Positions 18,499 to 27,687 of a stretch of 61,058 nucleotides of DNA are shown here, in pieces; the stretch's first letter is position 1, and each line of letters starts with the position of its first letter. A program made the position numbers and the translations under genes. This stretch comes from a virus, in IMG/VR virus record IMGVR_UViG_3300010375_000022, positions 1 through 61,058 of that record. The stretch is one strand, 5' to 3'. Under the pieces are notes generated by a model, which saw only the letters and a program-made list of their open reading frames with translations, was not told where the DNA came from and ran no database searches.

Positions 18499-21436
18499 GC
18501 GCCACCTCTGCTGTGCCGAACACGCTCGCATCGAAATCTTGAACCGCCATTGCCTTGTTCCCGCACCAGCGAGCGATCGCGGTCGGCACCCCGTAACCGG
18601 CCGTATCGAACCCTTCCGTCGCGAAGCTGTGCGACACCGACGGTTGGCCGAACTCGCCATCGAATCCTTGCGCATGCAGTGCGCGGTTGATGATGGCGCG
18701 ACCCAAGTTGGCGAGATCGTCTCCGTACGCTTTGATCTTGCCAGCTTCCCAGCGCTGCACGTCGCCTAACGTTTCGCTGTCCCAGCCACTGGCCGCCACG
18801 ACGTTGATGTTGCTCATCTGCGGCTGACCGGGGCGCCCGACCGGGTTCGCGTAGGGGCGCACGAGTCGCGTACCCTGGCTCAACCACGCTTGCCCATATC
18901 CCGGCGGCACAATGCCGGTTGGCGCCACGTAGGTGCTCTTCGAAACGCGCATGCGGCCCGCGAAAGACCCGGGCATGTAGTCCGCCACAATCGACGTATC
19001 CGCGCCGATCGTGCTGATCGAGCGAACACGGAAGCTAACCCATGTCATGCCGAATGCGCTGCTATCGAAACCGATCATCTGGAATGGGTCGTACTCTAGG
19101 CTGACCCATGTCCATTGATTTTGGACGTCGTCCGTCGGGCCGCCGTTGGGCGTGCTTGTCCGGAATGCGACGAACCCGAGTGGCGTGAGGTTGCGTATCC
19201 AATTCGAGATGAATGCCGCACCGAACGTTCCAGAGAATCCGATTGGTCCCACCGTTTGCGGTCCGGTATAAGGCGGTCGCGAGACAATGAGTAGGCCAAT
19301 AGCGCTCGCATCGAATCCGACCGCTGCGGTACTGCCTCCCCCATTCAGTTCCGGAAAACCGAACTTCTGGAACCGCATTCCCGTCTGGCGCACATACTGT
19401 GGATTGGTGCTTGCGCGCGCACCACCAAACTGGGCCACTTCACGATCATCGAACACCGCCCACTTCGGGTAGATGGTGCGATTCTTTTGTGAGATGACTA
19501 GGTTTCCGAACACTGGTCGCGCGGGATCGCCACCGAACGTACCGCTGTCCATAATCTGATTGCGCACGTCGTTTGCGCTGTTGCCAGGATATGGATAGCC
19601 CGCTGGCGCCCAAATGTAGTGCGGCCACATCACTGGAGTGCCGAATTGTGCCACCTCTTGCGGCGGTGCAGGCGGCCACAACGGCTGTAGGTACTGAGCT
19701 GTCGGGAGAGTAGGTGTGCCGAACTGCGTTCCATTGCCGCCGATCGGCGGGGTGATACTAATTGGCAGGATTCCGTTCGACACTACTTTCGGCGTGCCGT
19801 ATCGCGCGCTGTCTGCGCCTTGCTCGTACAGCACATTTGTCCGCACCGCCGGCTGCCCCATCACGCTAGCCGCAAAACTTATAATGCCAAGAGTGCGCGT
19901 TGCCGGCGGATCTGAGAGGACGTTGCGTACTTCGAGCAGTGTCGAGATGGTCGTCTGCGTTCTGCTGCTCGGTGCGATGACCTTCGTGCGATATGACACC
20001 ACTGCTTCATGTCCGAACGTATCGCCCCCAAATCCCTGAAAGGCGTAATAGTTCAGTTTGTTGAAAAAATCTGCATCGCCCCACTCGGTCATAGAGTAAC
20101 CGTACACCGCTACCTCCGGCGTGCGGTTCCACACGAACGCATCGCCAAATTGGTTGGTCGGTGGCCGGATGCCCCAAGCATTGACCATGTTGAAATGCTG
20201 CTCAACAAACGGTACTCCGCGGCCGCCGGTAGCGATCCCGGACGGTTGCAGGTAGCGCACCCACAACTGCGCGTGCGCATCGCCGAATGGAGGCGGATCG
20301 GGCAGTGAGTACGCTGCGATGGTGCGAATGCGGAACGCCACCATAGGATCAGCGAGCAGAGCAGAGTTGAACTGCGCCGGCTTGACCGTCTGTAGGTTGC
20401 TCCACACCCGGCCAGGCGTGCCAAGCGAACCGCTGGCGATGCTGGGCGGCGCCAGGACACGCGCCGCGTTGTAGACGATGTTATTGAGCGGGCTGCCCCA
20501 CTGGCTTGTGTCGGTTCCCTCTGTCGTTACTGTCCGGATTCGGTAGGCGACAAGCGTGTCACCCACTAAACTCATGTCCTGGAATGGTGGCGTCGTGATC
20601 GGTACGGCGTTGTTGAACGCGTTCGCGATACCGAATCTCGTCTGCGGTGCCCAGTCCGCGCCATGCGTGATGATTTGCCTGTTGCGGTTCAGTACCGTCA
20701 TGTAGATCGGATCGCCAAACACGCCTTCATCATCGGGCGTCACCTCGTGCAGCTGATAGACGATCTGCTTGAGGTTATAGACGTAGCCGGTGCCGAATTG
20801 TTCTGGCAGTGTCGGCGCGGGCAGGAAGCCAGCCGGCGCCGCATGCTGGACCCAATTGCTAACGCGAGGAGTGCCGAACCCAGGGGCAGGAATGGCAAGC
20901 CCAGCGAGGTCGACATACTGCCGCGGCACATGCACTTCGGATTGACCGAATGCAGACGAGTCCCACCCTCCTGGGAAAACCTGGTGGTGGCGGTCGACCG
21001 CCGGTGATCCCACGCCTCCTGCAACAAACCAGTTCGGATATATCTGACGCACCAAGAACTCGACACGTGCGGTGCCGTAGCTTGCGGTAAGCGGCCCTCG
21101 ACCGGCTTCGTCGATGTAACGAATACCAGCCGCAAACAATGCCGTGCCAAAAGTGCCGGCATCAAGAGCGCCGACATTACGCAGCCGTTGGATGAAATTT
21201 CCTATGTAGGTAGTACCGAATACAGTACCGGCCGCGAATCCGGCCGGAAAGACGACCTGCCGTAGGTTGTATACCGATGCCTGGCCAAAGGCTTGTACGA
21301 ACGTCCCTGCCGGTATGACGGTTCGCGACAGCGCGGCCGTGCCAAAAGCGCTTGAATCCAAGCCAAACGGCGCGATGCCCTTGAGACGATACTGCCCTGA
21401 GTTTCGGTACGTTAGATTCTTGCGGTACATCGACAT
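18491..21436 (-). CDS. Long FG-repeat tail protein
   Basis: A 981-residue protein built almost entirely of degenerate repeats of about 30 residues. A frequent core is (D/S)SxxFGxxxVxxxxRxI followed by a P-x-G turn. Examples are SSAFGTAAL, AFGQASVYNL, DAGTFGTALF and SSAFGMTWVSFRVRSI. Repeating beta-like units of this size suggest an elongated or solenoid tail component. The ATG at 21436 lies 1 nt after the preceding stop; a second ATG is at 21430. No known family is recognised. Confidence 0.65.
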   Translation of the reverse strand: MSMYRKNLTYRNSGQYRLKGIAPFGLDSSAFGTAALSRTVIPAGTFVQAFGQASVYNLRQVVFPAGFAAGTVFGTTYIGNFIQRLRNVGALDAGTFGTALFAAGIRYIDEAGRGPLTASYGTARVEFLVRQIYPNWFVAGGVGSPAVDRHHQVFPGGWDSSAFGQSEVHVPRQYVDLAGLAIPAPGFGTPRVSNWVQHAAPAGFLPAPTLPEQFGTGYVYNLKQIVYQLHEVTPDDEGVFGDPIYMTVLNRNRQIITHGADWAPQTRFGIANAFNNAVPITTPPFQDMSLVGDTLVAYRIRTVTTEGTDTSQWGSPLNNIVYNAARVLAPPSIASGSLGTPGRVWSNLQTVKPAQFNSALLADPMVAFRIRTIAAYSLPDPPPFGDAHAQLWVRYLQPSGIATGGRGVPFVEQHFNMVNAWGIRPPTNQFGDAFVWNRTPEVAVYGYSMTEWGDADFFNKLNYYAFQGFGGDTFGHEAVVSYRTKVIAPSSRTQTTISTLLEVRNVLSDPPATRTLGIISFAASVMGQPAVRTNVLYEQGADSARYGTPKVVSNGILPISITPPIGGNGTQFGTPTLPTAQYLQPLWPPAPPQEVAQFGTPVMWPHYIWAPAGYPYPGNSANDVRNQIMDSGTFGGDPARPVFGNLVISQKNRTIYPKWAVFDDREVAQFGGARASTNPQYVRQTGMRFQKFGFPELNGGGSTAAVGFDASAIGLLIVSRPPYTGPQTVGPIGFSGTFGAAFISNWIRNLTPLGFVAFRTSTPNGGPTDDVQNQWTWVSLEYDPFQMIGFDSSAFGMTWVSFRVRSISTIGADTSIVADYMPGSFAGRMRVSKSTYVAPTGIVPPGYGQAWLSQGTRLVRPYANPVGRPGQPQMSNINVVAASGWDSETLGDVQRWEAGKIKAYGDDLANLGRAIINRALHAQGFDGEFGQPSVSHSFATEGFDTAGYGVPTAIARWCGNKAMAVQDFDASVFGTAEVAHG

Positions 21437-21437
21437 G

Positions 21438-22364
21438 TCAGATGTCCCAAGGCGTGAACGATGTGACGTTCCCTGGATTCTGACTGAAGGACCCTTGTCC
21501 GTTGAACACGGCAACGGCACCTGCTTGGTAAAGCGACACGCCGAACTTCACTTGGGACGTAGTAGAGAACGTGATGGATGGCGATGTGCCGGCATCGGGG
21601 CTACCGCCGCCGACCCATCCCGATCCGGCCGGGGTGGAAAACCATATCTTACAGGCAGCGAAGTCGACGGCGACTTGTACATATCCATTCACGGAAATCG
21701 CACCGGCGCCACTGGTATTGGCGAAGGTGAAATCCACGCTATGCCCGGTTGCGTAATATGCCTCTTGAACGTAAAAGTTGGTGCTGTTGTTGCCTACATG
21801 GCCGGTCAAAACTGGCGAGGCGCCCAGCGTCGCTCCCCACATCGTCGCGCTTGTATCTGTCCAACTCTTGAACTGCAGCTCGAAGATGCGCTTCTGTGCG
21901 CTGCCGCCCGTGAATACGGTTTTGAAGTAAGTGGAGTTCCAGCCGCCGGTAGACAGCGTTGCTATCGTGTTGTTTGCGGAGAGAGCAATACTCGGCCCTT
22001 TATTGGCAGGGTCGAACGAGTACAGCACTTGATTCAGAACAGAGGCGGAATCCAACGGGTATTGGGACCACAAATCGACATACAAATTGTCGCCTTTGTG
22101 TAGTGGGCTCGTGAAAGTTGCCGTGAGTCCAGACAACGAGAAATCCACTCCTGGAATGAGCAGACTGTTGGCTGGCATGATGAGACTGCTGCCGCCGTTG
22201 CTCAACGTGAGGATGCCCCCACCGCCCTTGATCAACGACAACGCACCTTTGTACGGAACGGCCGGTATGGACACGCTAGCAGCGGAAGCGGCAGCGGTCA
22301 GTACATCAGTGCGATGAAACAGGCCTCCCGCATTGATGCCAACACCGAATGGGAGGTGGCGCAT
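21438..22364 (-). CDS. SPRY/concanavalin-like virion protein
   Basis: A 308-residue protein. The N-terminal 130 residues hold a Ser/Gly/Leu-rich beta region. Residues about 140-305 resemble SPRY-like domains of phage tail proteins: a GWNSTYFKT strand, VQVAVDFAACKIWFS, then GVSLYQAGAVAVFNGQGSF near the C-terminus. Such domains usually bind proteins or glycans, so this is a candidate host-binding component. Start overlaps the upstream stop as TAATG. Confidence 0.6.
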   Translation of the reverse strand: MRHLPFGVGINAGGLFHRTDVLTAAASAASVSIPAVPYKGALSLIKGGGGILTLSNGGSSLIMPANSLLIPGVDFSLSGLTATFTSPLHKGDNLYVDLWSQYPLDSASVLNQVLYSFDPANKGPSIALSANNTIATLSTGGWNSTYFKTVFTGGSAQKRIFELQFKSWTDTSATMWGATLGASPVLTGHVGNNSTNFYVQEAYYATGHSVDFTFANTSGAGAISVNGYVQVAVDFAACKIWFSTPAGSGWVGGGSPDAGTSPSITFSTTSQVKFGVSLYQAGAVAVFNGQGSFSQNPGNVTSFTPWDI

Positions 22365-22717
22365 TAGCTAATCCGGTTAACGTATCCAGTCACCACGAGC
22401 ACGTTAGCTGTGGCGGCAAACATTTTCACCACGAGGCTGTTCTGCAAATTTTGCCCAGTGATGATCGGAATAGGCAGCGAGTTTGCTGGAATCGAATATG
22501 TGTCAACGAGGTGATCGTCCGGGCTTGTGGTACCGCCGAATTCAACCGTCAGTCCGACAGCCGAACCCGACGTGTTGGTGACCCAGCAATACACCTCGTC
22601 GTAACTCGCTGTACCGGTGACTGCTGTGTGGATGGTGGTGCCTGGCGTCGCAGTTGCAGCGATCTTGATTGCACGGCCATTTGTAGAACCAGACAGTAGA
22701 GCGCGCGCAATAGCCAT
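22364..22717 (-). CDS. Small virion protein (beta-rich)
   Basis: A 117-residue protein. The pattern GRAIKIAATATPGTTIH, followed by a short beta-rich domain, is typical of small head/tail decoration-like proteins but I cannot name a family. It is tightly linked: 2 bp after the upstream stop and overlapping the next start (TAATG). Confidence 0.55.
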   Translation of the reverse strand: MAIARALLSGSTNGRAIKIAATATPGTTIHTAVTGTASYDEVYCWVTNTSGSAVGLTVEFGGTTSPDDHLVDTYSIPANSLPIPIITGQNLQNSLVVKMFAATANVLVVTGYVNRIS

Positions 22718-22719
22718 TT

Positions 22720-23175
22720 TTAGTCTCCAAAAGATACCGAAACAAAGTGCACTTGTGCCGCGTCCTGTGCTGATTGGCGCAACAGAGTCACTTGCGATTG
22801 CAATACGAAAATCTGTGATTCGAGGCTAAGAAGTTGTGTCGGGTCGAATGCGCTTCCGCCACCCGTTGATGGCGCTGCCTGCAGAATGGCCACGCGCGAT
22901 GCGAGTGCATCTAACCGCGCGTCGAGGCGCAACTGTGCTCCAGTGATGTCGTCCTGCGCGGCGGCGATGGCGAGCGCGTTGCCCGCGATCTTCGATTGCG
23001 CCAAGAACACCATAGGCGCCACGATGTCACGTAGGTAGGACTGGACTGCCGAGATCGCCGCCGCCTCATTGTTATGGACGATGTCATGCTCAAACCCAGC
23101 ATCGTTTTCCAGCGTCGTCGCAGCGATGTTCGGAAAACTGTCAACTCGAGAGGGGAAGAGACTTGTGCCGGGCAT
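22720..23175 (-). CDS. Coiled-coil tail-region protein
   Basis: A 151-residue protein from the ATG at 23175 (MPGTSLFPSRVDSF), 2 bp after the previous stop; a further upstream ATG lies inside the neighbouring gene. A long Ala-rich helix spans roughly residues 45-140 and includes QLLSLESQIFVLQSQVTLL, which is coiled-coil-like. No family recognised; virion or assembly role inferred from position. Confidence 0.5.
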   Translation of the reverse strand: MPGTSLFPSRVDSFPNIAATTLENDAGFEHDIVHNNEAAAISAVQSYLRDIVAPMVFLAQSKIAGNALAIAAAQDDITGAQLRLDARLDALASRVAILQAAPSTGGGSAFDPTQLLSLESQIFVLQSQVTLLRQSAQDAAQVHFVSVSFGD

Positions 23176-23177
23176 GG

Positions 23178-23639
23178 CTATCTCGGCCCTTGCAGAACCC
23201 ACTCACGAAGCGACCCTTGATCGCTGCCGAGCGCCAATCCGTACTGACGCAAACCTGTATCAAGCGCGCGCGCACTGTCGGCGCCAATCGCGCGTGCGCT
23301 GGCCTCGTAGTTCCACTGCGCCAGCGCGCCGAGCGTCATCACCTTTTCGAACATGGCCTTGGCGACGGCTTTCCGAGGCAGCCCATGCATATGCGACAAC
23401 GAGCCGTTGAGCAGCGCGTTGCGGCTCGTAATTGCCTCAGCCGAGTCGCCAATGGCGATTGGAAGCTTCTCGGACTCGTCGAGCTCTTCGACGTCGATAC
23501 CGTCGGTGACGAACGTGTACACCTCTGCTGCTCGCGCCGCAAAGTTTCCACCGCCGGCGGCGAGCGTCAACCGTGCCGCCTCGAGTCGGAGCGTCACCGA
23601 CGTCGGCAAGTTCTTCTTTCCACCACAACCACAACTCAT
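23178..23639 (-). CDS. Unknown protein with N-terminal CGCGG motif
   Basis: A 153-residue protein from the ATG at 23639, which overlaps the preceding stop by 4 bp (ATGA). It begins MSCGCGGKK, a short Cys-rich head seen in some small phage proteins, and continues as a largely helical protein. Function unknown. Confidence 0.5.
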   Translation of the reverse strand: MSCGCGGKKNLPTSVTLRLEAARLTLAAGGGNFAARAAEVYTFVTDGIDVEELDESEKLPIAIGDSAEAITSRNALLNGSLSHMHGLPRKAVAKAMFEKVMTLGALAQWNYEASARAIGADSARALDTGLRQYGLALGSDQGSLREWVLQGPR

Positions 23640-23917
23640 CGGGATGCTCCGTATGGGGTTTCGTGGGGCCATAGCCCCTTCTGTCCGAACCAGGTTTCGT
23701 ACTCTGCGAGCAGTGCCGGCCCATGCGCGCGCAGACGCTCGAATGCGAACTGATCCGCGGGAACACCCGCCGCTGCCACCTCGCGCTCGGCGATGAACAT
23801 CTGAAATGGTGGGTGCCGCGCGATGTTCTCGGGCAGCGGTGGCGCAGACATCGACCGATGCGCGTTTATGCCGTTCGGCGCGACGACGATCGGCGGCGGC
23901 TTGTCACCATTTGACAT
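23636..23917 (-). CDS. Small unknown protein in virion operon
   Basis: A 93-residue protein with a Pro-rich N-terminus and a helical rest (AEREVAAAGVPADQFAFERL). Overlaps the next gene by 4 bp. No family recognised; may be an assembly factor. Confidence 0.45.
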   Translation of the reverse strand: MSNGDKPPPIVVAPNGINAHRSMSAPPLPENIARHPPFQMFIAEREVAAAGVPADQFAFERLRAHGPALLAEYETWFGQKGLWPHETPYGASR

Positions 23918-23968
23918 AGCGCATACCTCGCGCGAACTGATTCTTCACAGCGGTGCCTCGATTGAGAA

Positions 23969-24382
23969 TCAGAGTTTGAAGATGCGGTTCGTGCCGTTAT
24001 CCCAGGTCACGATGATGTCGCCACCGTTCGGCGTGATCGGTAGACCGGTGGCGGTGTCGATGTACGCAATCAGAGGACTGGTCGACTCGGTGCCAGTGTC
24101 CTTGAAAAGCACCAGCGCTTCGATACTTGGGCCAGTCACGGAGCTGAACGTAATGTCCGCGGCGTCGGCAGCACCGCCTGTGGTCGTCTTTGAGGTGAGC
24201 ACGACGCCAGACGTTGTGCCGACGCGAGCAGATGACGAGATGTCCGAGAGGAACTCGTGCGTCGAGAAGTTTGCGGTGTATGCGCTGGTATCGACCAAGA
24301 TGCACTTGATCGTATCGGTCAGCCAGTTGAACGAACCTTCAAGAAATCGCTGCCGGCCTTTGTCGTATAGGGTGTTTGCCAT
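23969..24382 (-). CDS. Beta-rich virion protein
   Basis: A 137-residue protein from the ATG at 24382 (MANTLYDKGRQRFLEGSF). The opening resembles a widespread family of phage structural proteins that start with 'ANxLYDxGRxxFLxG', followed by beta-rich sequence and a C-terminal DIIVTWDNGTNRIFKL. It overlaps the end of the CsrA-like gene by 44 bp in another frame. Probably a virion structural protein. Confidence 0.65.
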   Translation of the reverse strand: MANTLYDKGRQRFLEGSFNWLTDTIKCILVDTSAYTANFSTHEFLSDISSSARVGTTSGVVLTSKTTTGGAADAADITFSSVTGPSIEALVLFKDTGTESTSPLIAYIDTATGLPITPNGGDIIVTWDNGTNRIFKL

Positions 24383-24581
24383 GAGGCTGCTGCTCCGTTG
24401 AGCGGCGCTCATGCACCTCGGTCAATGCGGCAAGCTCTTGCTCTGCCGTAACAGATTGGATTTTCACCCCAGGCGCGGTGATCGCGAGCCGCGTGCGGCG
24501 GTTGGATTTCTCCAGCACGCGCACCAGGGCGTCGCCTATGCGCACGGCAGAGCCGACCTCGAGTTCGATGATGTATGGCAT
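24339..24581 (-). CDS. CsrA-like protein
   Basis: An 80-residue protein from the ATG at 24581. Residues 9-50 align by eye with CsrA/RsmA: VGSAVRIGDALVRVLEK against VGETLMIGDEVTVTVLG, then TRLAITAPGVK against VRIGVNAPKEV, followed by a Glu-rich helix. CsrA is a small RNA-binding translational regulator. The N-terminal LILTRR strand is replaced by PYIIELE, so RNA binding is uncertain. The gene lies between virion genes, where a post-transcriptional regulator could affect late mRNA or host physiology. Confidence 0.5.
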   Translation of the reverse strand: MPYIIELEVGSAVRIGDALVRVLEKSNRRTRLAITAPGVKIQSVTAEQELAALTEVHERRSTEQQPHGKHPIRQRPAAIS

Positions 24582-24600
24582 GTTTGTTGGCCAGTGCCTG

Positions 24601-24744
24601 TTACGACACCATCGCCTGGCACCACTGCAATTGCCGGTTGATGAACGGCCGGCCGAGCGGCTGACTTGTTGCCAGCGCCGCATTCACTGCGGTGATCAAT
24701 TCACCCATGGTGTCGCAAACGATGATGGTGTAGGTCGTGTACAT
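24601..24744 (-). CDS. 47-residue DUF1737-like protein
   Basis: A small protein starting MYTTYTIIVCDTMGELITAV and ending near QWCQAMVS. The order 'short strand, D-x-x-x-E-L, helix, LGRPF, QAMV' resembles DUF1737, a small domain of unknown function. The stop of the adaptor gene is 2 bp upstream of its start, so it fits in the operon. Confidence 0.55.
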   Translation of the reverse strand: MYTTYTIIVCDTMGELITAVNAALATSQPLGRPFINRQLQWCQAMVS

Positions 24745-24746
24745 GG

Positions 24747-25424
24747 TCAGAAGCCTCCGTAGCGGCCGGTGACCCGGCGCCGTTCATTGTGTCTGCGTAC
24801 CGTATCGGCGTCAGGTCGCTCGCCGAAACGCGCGGTGAACTGTTGCAGAGCCTCGGCTGCTTTCTGCTGGGAGTCCAAGTCGAGATCCGGGCGGTTGAGC
24901 GTGCGATACACCATCCACAACGGCAGGCCGTCATGGTTGTCGATGGAAATTTCCGGGCCGTCGGCGGGATCGCTAGGATCCGTCATTGGCTCCAGTGGTG
25001 TCCGATAGCAGCGGAACTTTACTGGCGCACCTGCAGTTGCCGTGGTGGGCGTTGGCCAGATCCGAAGTACTCGTCCAATCTGCGCCCATTCGCGCGGCGT
25101 CCCATCGTTCGGCCAGCATTCTTCGTCAAGAAGATCGACACCGCTTGGGTGCAAGCGGTACCACCGCGTTTGGCCTTGGGGTTGCCAAACGACGTGTTCG
25201 TCCAGTCGCCAGATGCGTGCGTCGAGCGGGTAGTCGCACTGTCCTGCCACCAGATTGAAGGTGGTGAAATCCGACGAGCTATCTGGCAGCAGGCTCGCGC
25301 GGATGCACGCTTCTATTTCAGCGGCATTGGCGAGGGCAATAAATTGCGGGTCGGTCGTCAGATACGGCTGAAATAGATCGTCAGTGCGCAGGCGCGCGTC
25401 GGCGATCAACTGGGCAAGGTTCAC
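24747..25424 (-). CDS. Head-tail adaptor-like protein
   Basis: A 225-residue protein that begins MNLAQLIADARLRTDDLFQPY. The N-terminal helices, the middle beta region (ARIWRLDEHVVWQ, RVLRIWPTPT) and the helical end resemble phage adaptor proteins that bind the portal and start the tail. Position downstream of capsid genes supports this. Overlaps the upstream gene by 4 bp (ATGA). Confidence 0.6.
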   Translation of the reverse strand: MNLAQLIADARLRTDDLFQPYLTTDPQFIALANAAEIEACIRASLLPDSSSDFTTFNLVAGQCDYPLDARIWRLDEHVVWQPQGQTRWYRLHPSGVDLLDEECWPNDGTPREWAQIGRVLRIWPTPTTATAGAPVKFRCYRTPLEPMTDPSDPADGPEISIDNHDGLPLWMVYRTLNRPDLDLDSQQKAAEALQQFTARFGERPDADTVRRHNERRRVTGRYGGF

Positions 25425-25831
25425 GCCTGCTCACTCCCGACCCCGGCCTCTGCCTTCATCGCGCGGAACACGCGAAGCACATCTTCCTTGACGGCCCTGA
25501 AGCCACAGAGCTTGGAAACGACGTTTGTGTTTGGTAAGCCATCCCCAGTGAAGTCACCGTCGACAGAGCGAATCAGCATCGCCGTGATCGCTTGGCGGTA
25601 GTGGGCATCTTCTCCTACCGTCTGCGACATTGCGTCGGGGCCAGCCTGGACCTGCACTGCTTGCGGATAGGGAATGTCAGCGCGATCTTCGCGCTCAGCG
25701 CCGCGGCGCACAGCCTCGACGTGGAAAATCTCGGGTAGCTCGCGCCACTCGTTGCCGATCAGCGCAACGTGGCCGGACAGCAGCGGGACGCGGATCGGTG
25801 GCGATCCGACTTCGGGGTTGCGAAATCTCAT
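25421..25831 (-). CDS. Unknown protein between capsid and adaptor genes
   Basis: A 136-residue protein of unknown function. The N-terminus is beta-like (RVPLLSGHVALIGNEWRELP), the C-terminus helical (MLIRSVDGDFTGDGLPNT). It is the first gene after a strong terminator hairpin, so it is probably made at lower level than the capsid genes. A head-completion or capsid-associated role is possible. Confidence 0.5.
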   Translation of the reverse strand: MRFRNPEVGSPPIRVPLLSGHVALIGNEWRELPEIFHVEAVRRGAEREDRADIPYPQAVQVQAGPDAMSQTVGEDAHYRQAITAMLIRSVDGDFTGDGLPNTNVVSKLCGFRAVKEDVLRVFRAMKAEAGVGSEQA

Positions 25832-25842
25832 GGGAATCCTTG

Positions 25843-25874
25843 AAAAAGAAGCCGGCGGAAGCCGCCGGCTTCTT
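25843..25874 (-). terminator. Rho-independent terminator or attenuator after capsid genes
   Basis: A perfect 13-bp stem (25846-25858 with 25862-25874) with a 3-nt loop, followed on the minus strand by a T run. It lies between the decoration protein (stop at 25909) and the next gene. It would reduce read-through after the capsid and decoration genes, which need high expression. Confidence 0.85.
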
Positions 25875-25908
25875 GGAGGTGACGCGACAAAACCAAGCTA
25901 CATTGGGA

Positions 25909-26310
25909 TCAACCCTGGTTGAACACCTGACGGCCGAGCTGCACGTAGTCGATGCGGACGGTCAGCAGTCCGGCGGTTGCCGGGACCATGCCGCTCGCGG
26001 CCGACTGCGAGAACGTGCCGGTCAGCGTGCCGCCGACCGGCAGGTATTTCTTCGTCGCCGCGGCCGTCAGCGTTCCCGCGGCGAGAACGGACTGCGCATT
26101 GATGAAGTTGGTGGTGCCGTCGGTGAGAGTGAACGTGCAAGCCGGGGTGGTGCCACCCGTGTTGAACGCCGTTTCCACTTCGCCGGCGACGGCGATTATG
26201 CGGCAGGCCTGCGGCATGTTCGCCGTGAAGCCACCGCCCGCGATATCGGCCGGGGTCAGGTCGACGAAGATCGACGCGATTTCCTGCCGCTCGAAAGCAT
26301 TGCGTGCCAT
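25909..26310 (-). CDS. Capsid decoration/stabilisation protein
   Basis: A 133-residue, mostly beta-rich protein (VDLTPADIAGGGF, CTFTLTDGTTNFIN, ATKKYLPVGGTLTGTF) directly downstream of the major capsid gene. Its size, position and sequence character match head decoration or stabilising proteins in phages with N4-gp56-type capsids. Followed by a strong terminator. Confidence 0.6.
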   Translation of the reverse strand: MARNAFERQEIASIFVDLTPADIAGGGFTANMPQACRIIAVAGEVETAFNTGGTTPACTFTLTDGTTNFINAQSVLAAGTLTAAATKKYLPVGGTLTGTFSQSAASGMVPATAGLLTVRIDYVQLGRQVFNQG

Positions 26311-26382
26311 GGTGAGTACCTCGTGTTTGAAGAGTGAAGTCAGCGCACATTGCTGTGCGCTGACGTTTGCGGGCTCAGATGC

Positions 26383-27504
26383 TCAGAGCGCCATGTCGAG
26401 GCAGATCATCAGATCCTCGACGGTGTTGGTGTACGAGGATTTGAATTCCGGCTTTTCCCAGCCCGTCATCTTGTCCACGTAGAGACCCCACCGGTTCTTG
26501 GCGTCGAAGAGTTCCTCTTCCCAATTGATCGCACCGAGATCGACGAACGCGAGCGACTGCGCACCCAGGAGGAGCGAACGGGTGCCGTCGATGGCGTGGC
26601 CACTGCCCCACTTCGACGTGCCCGACGCGGCGCCGTAGGTGCTGTACACACGCTGGTACGGCTTGATGATGATGTTGTTCATCGTCACCTTGCTGTTCGC
26701 GAACACCGGGTTGTTCGGACCGCGCACCGAGCCGTCGACCACGGCGCGGCGGAAATCCTCGTCCTTCCACAGGCGAGCCATAGACTTCTTGTGGATCAGC
26801 CACACGAAGTACTCTTCCTTGCCGATGCGCAGCGGGGTAAGGCGCGACTGGGCCGCGAGCGCTTCGAGGTCAGGCAGGATGCCGTATGTCGGATAGTCAC
26901 CGGCGGCGACCAGCGTCGTGTCGCCGACATCCAGCCCGTTTGCGGTCGTCCATCGGTAGTGACGGTTCGCCGAAGGTGGCCGCACCGTCGCTGCGTACGA
27001 CAGGTCGGTCCAGACGTCCTGATTCGCCGGAGTGACGCGCGGGCTGCCGTCGACGTTCTGGTCGTAGGTGATGCCGCTGGCGGTCAGGATGGCCTGATCT
27101 TCCAACGACTCGGCATACCAGCGCGCCATCTTCTTTCGGAAGTGCTTACGCTCCTGGACGACCGACTTCTGCTCTGCCAGGCGACCTTTGGTCACCATGC
27201 CGTTGCGCAACTGGTCGTACTGGCAGCGGTACCAGCTTGCCTCGAGCGAACGCTCGCGGCCGACAGCCTGGTTGTCGCCGACGATGCCGCCGCCGTGGAT
27301 GTCGGGAATCAGGTGCAGCCACGCGCCGGACTCGCCCTTGGCGTTCTTGGTGAGCTCGGTGATGTGCTCGATGATCGCCTCTTCACCTTCGCCGAGCATG
27401 GCGGTGAAGAAGAAGTTTTCGATGAACTCGTCGTAGGCCTTGTGGCCCCACGCATCTTTGTTGTACGGCTGTGAGGCGTACAGGTTGGTTGTTGCCTGGG
27501 TCAT
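26383..27504 (-). CDS. Major capsid protein (N4-gp56-like)
   Basis: A 373-residue protein from the ATG at 27504 (MTQATTNLYASQPYNKDAWG); an upstream ATG would add 22 unlikely residues. The sequence resembles the N4-gp56 family of HK97-fold capsid proteins: the early FTAMLGEGEEAIIEH, then TELTKNAKGESGAW and the later KEEYFVWLIHKKS. It follows the scaffold gene, with a 183-bp gap (27505-27687) that holds no gene and may carry a promoter or mRNA structure. Confidence 0.85.
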   Translation of the reverse strand: MTQATTNLYASQPYNKDAWGHKAYDEFIENFFFTAMLGEGEEAIIEHITELTKNAKGESGAWLHLIPDIHGGGIVGDNQAVGRERSLEASWYRCQYDQLRNGMVTKGRLAEQKSVVQERKHFRKKMARWYAESLEDQAILTASGITYDQNVDGSPRVTPANQDVWTDLSYAATVRPPSANRHYRWTTANGLDVGDTTLVAAGDYPTYGILPDLEALAAQSRLTPLRIGKEEYFVWLIHKKSMARLWKDEDFRRAVVDGSVRGPNNPVFANSKVTMNNIIIKPYQRVYSTYGAASGTSKWGSGHAIDGTRSLLLGAQSLAFVDLGAINWEEELFDAKNRWGLYVDKMTGWEKPEFKSSYTNTVEDLMICLDMAL

Positions 27505-27687
27505 GGCAATGCTCCGGAATAGGTCGGTTTTTGGATGGGTAGCGACCTGTTCGCGGGTCAGGCGAAGCACGGCTTTGGCGTAGCCGAGAGCGAGGTTTTG
27601 CCTCTACGAGTTCACAGGTGACGCAGGTGAACGCTGCGAAGCGCCGTACTCGGCGAGCGAGCCGCGTTGCGCGGTCTTGGCGGCTCG

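Noticed and set aside
26350-27474. 375-codon plus-strand frame opposite the major capsid gene
   Set aside because: Antisense shadow of a clear capsid gene; composition is biased to Arg, Val and His and no motif is present.
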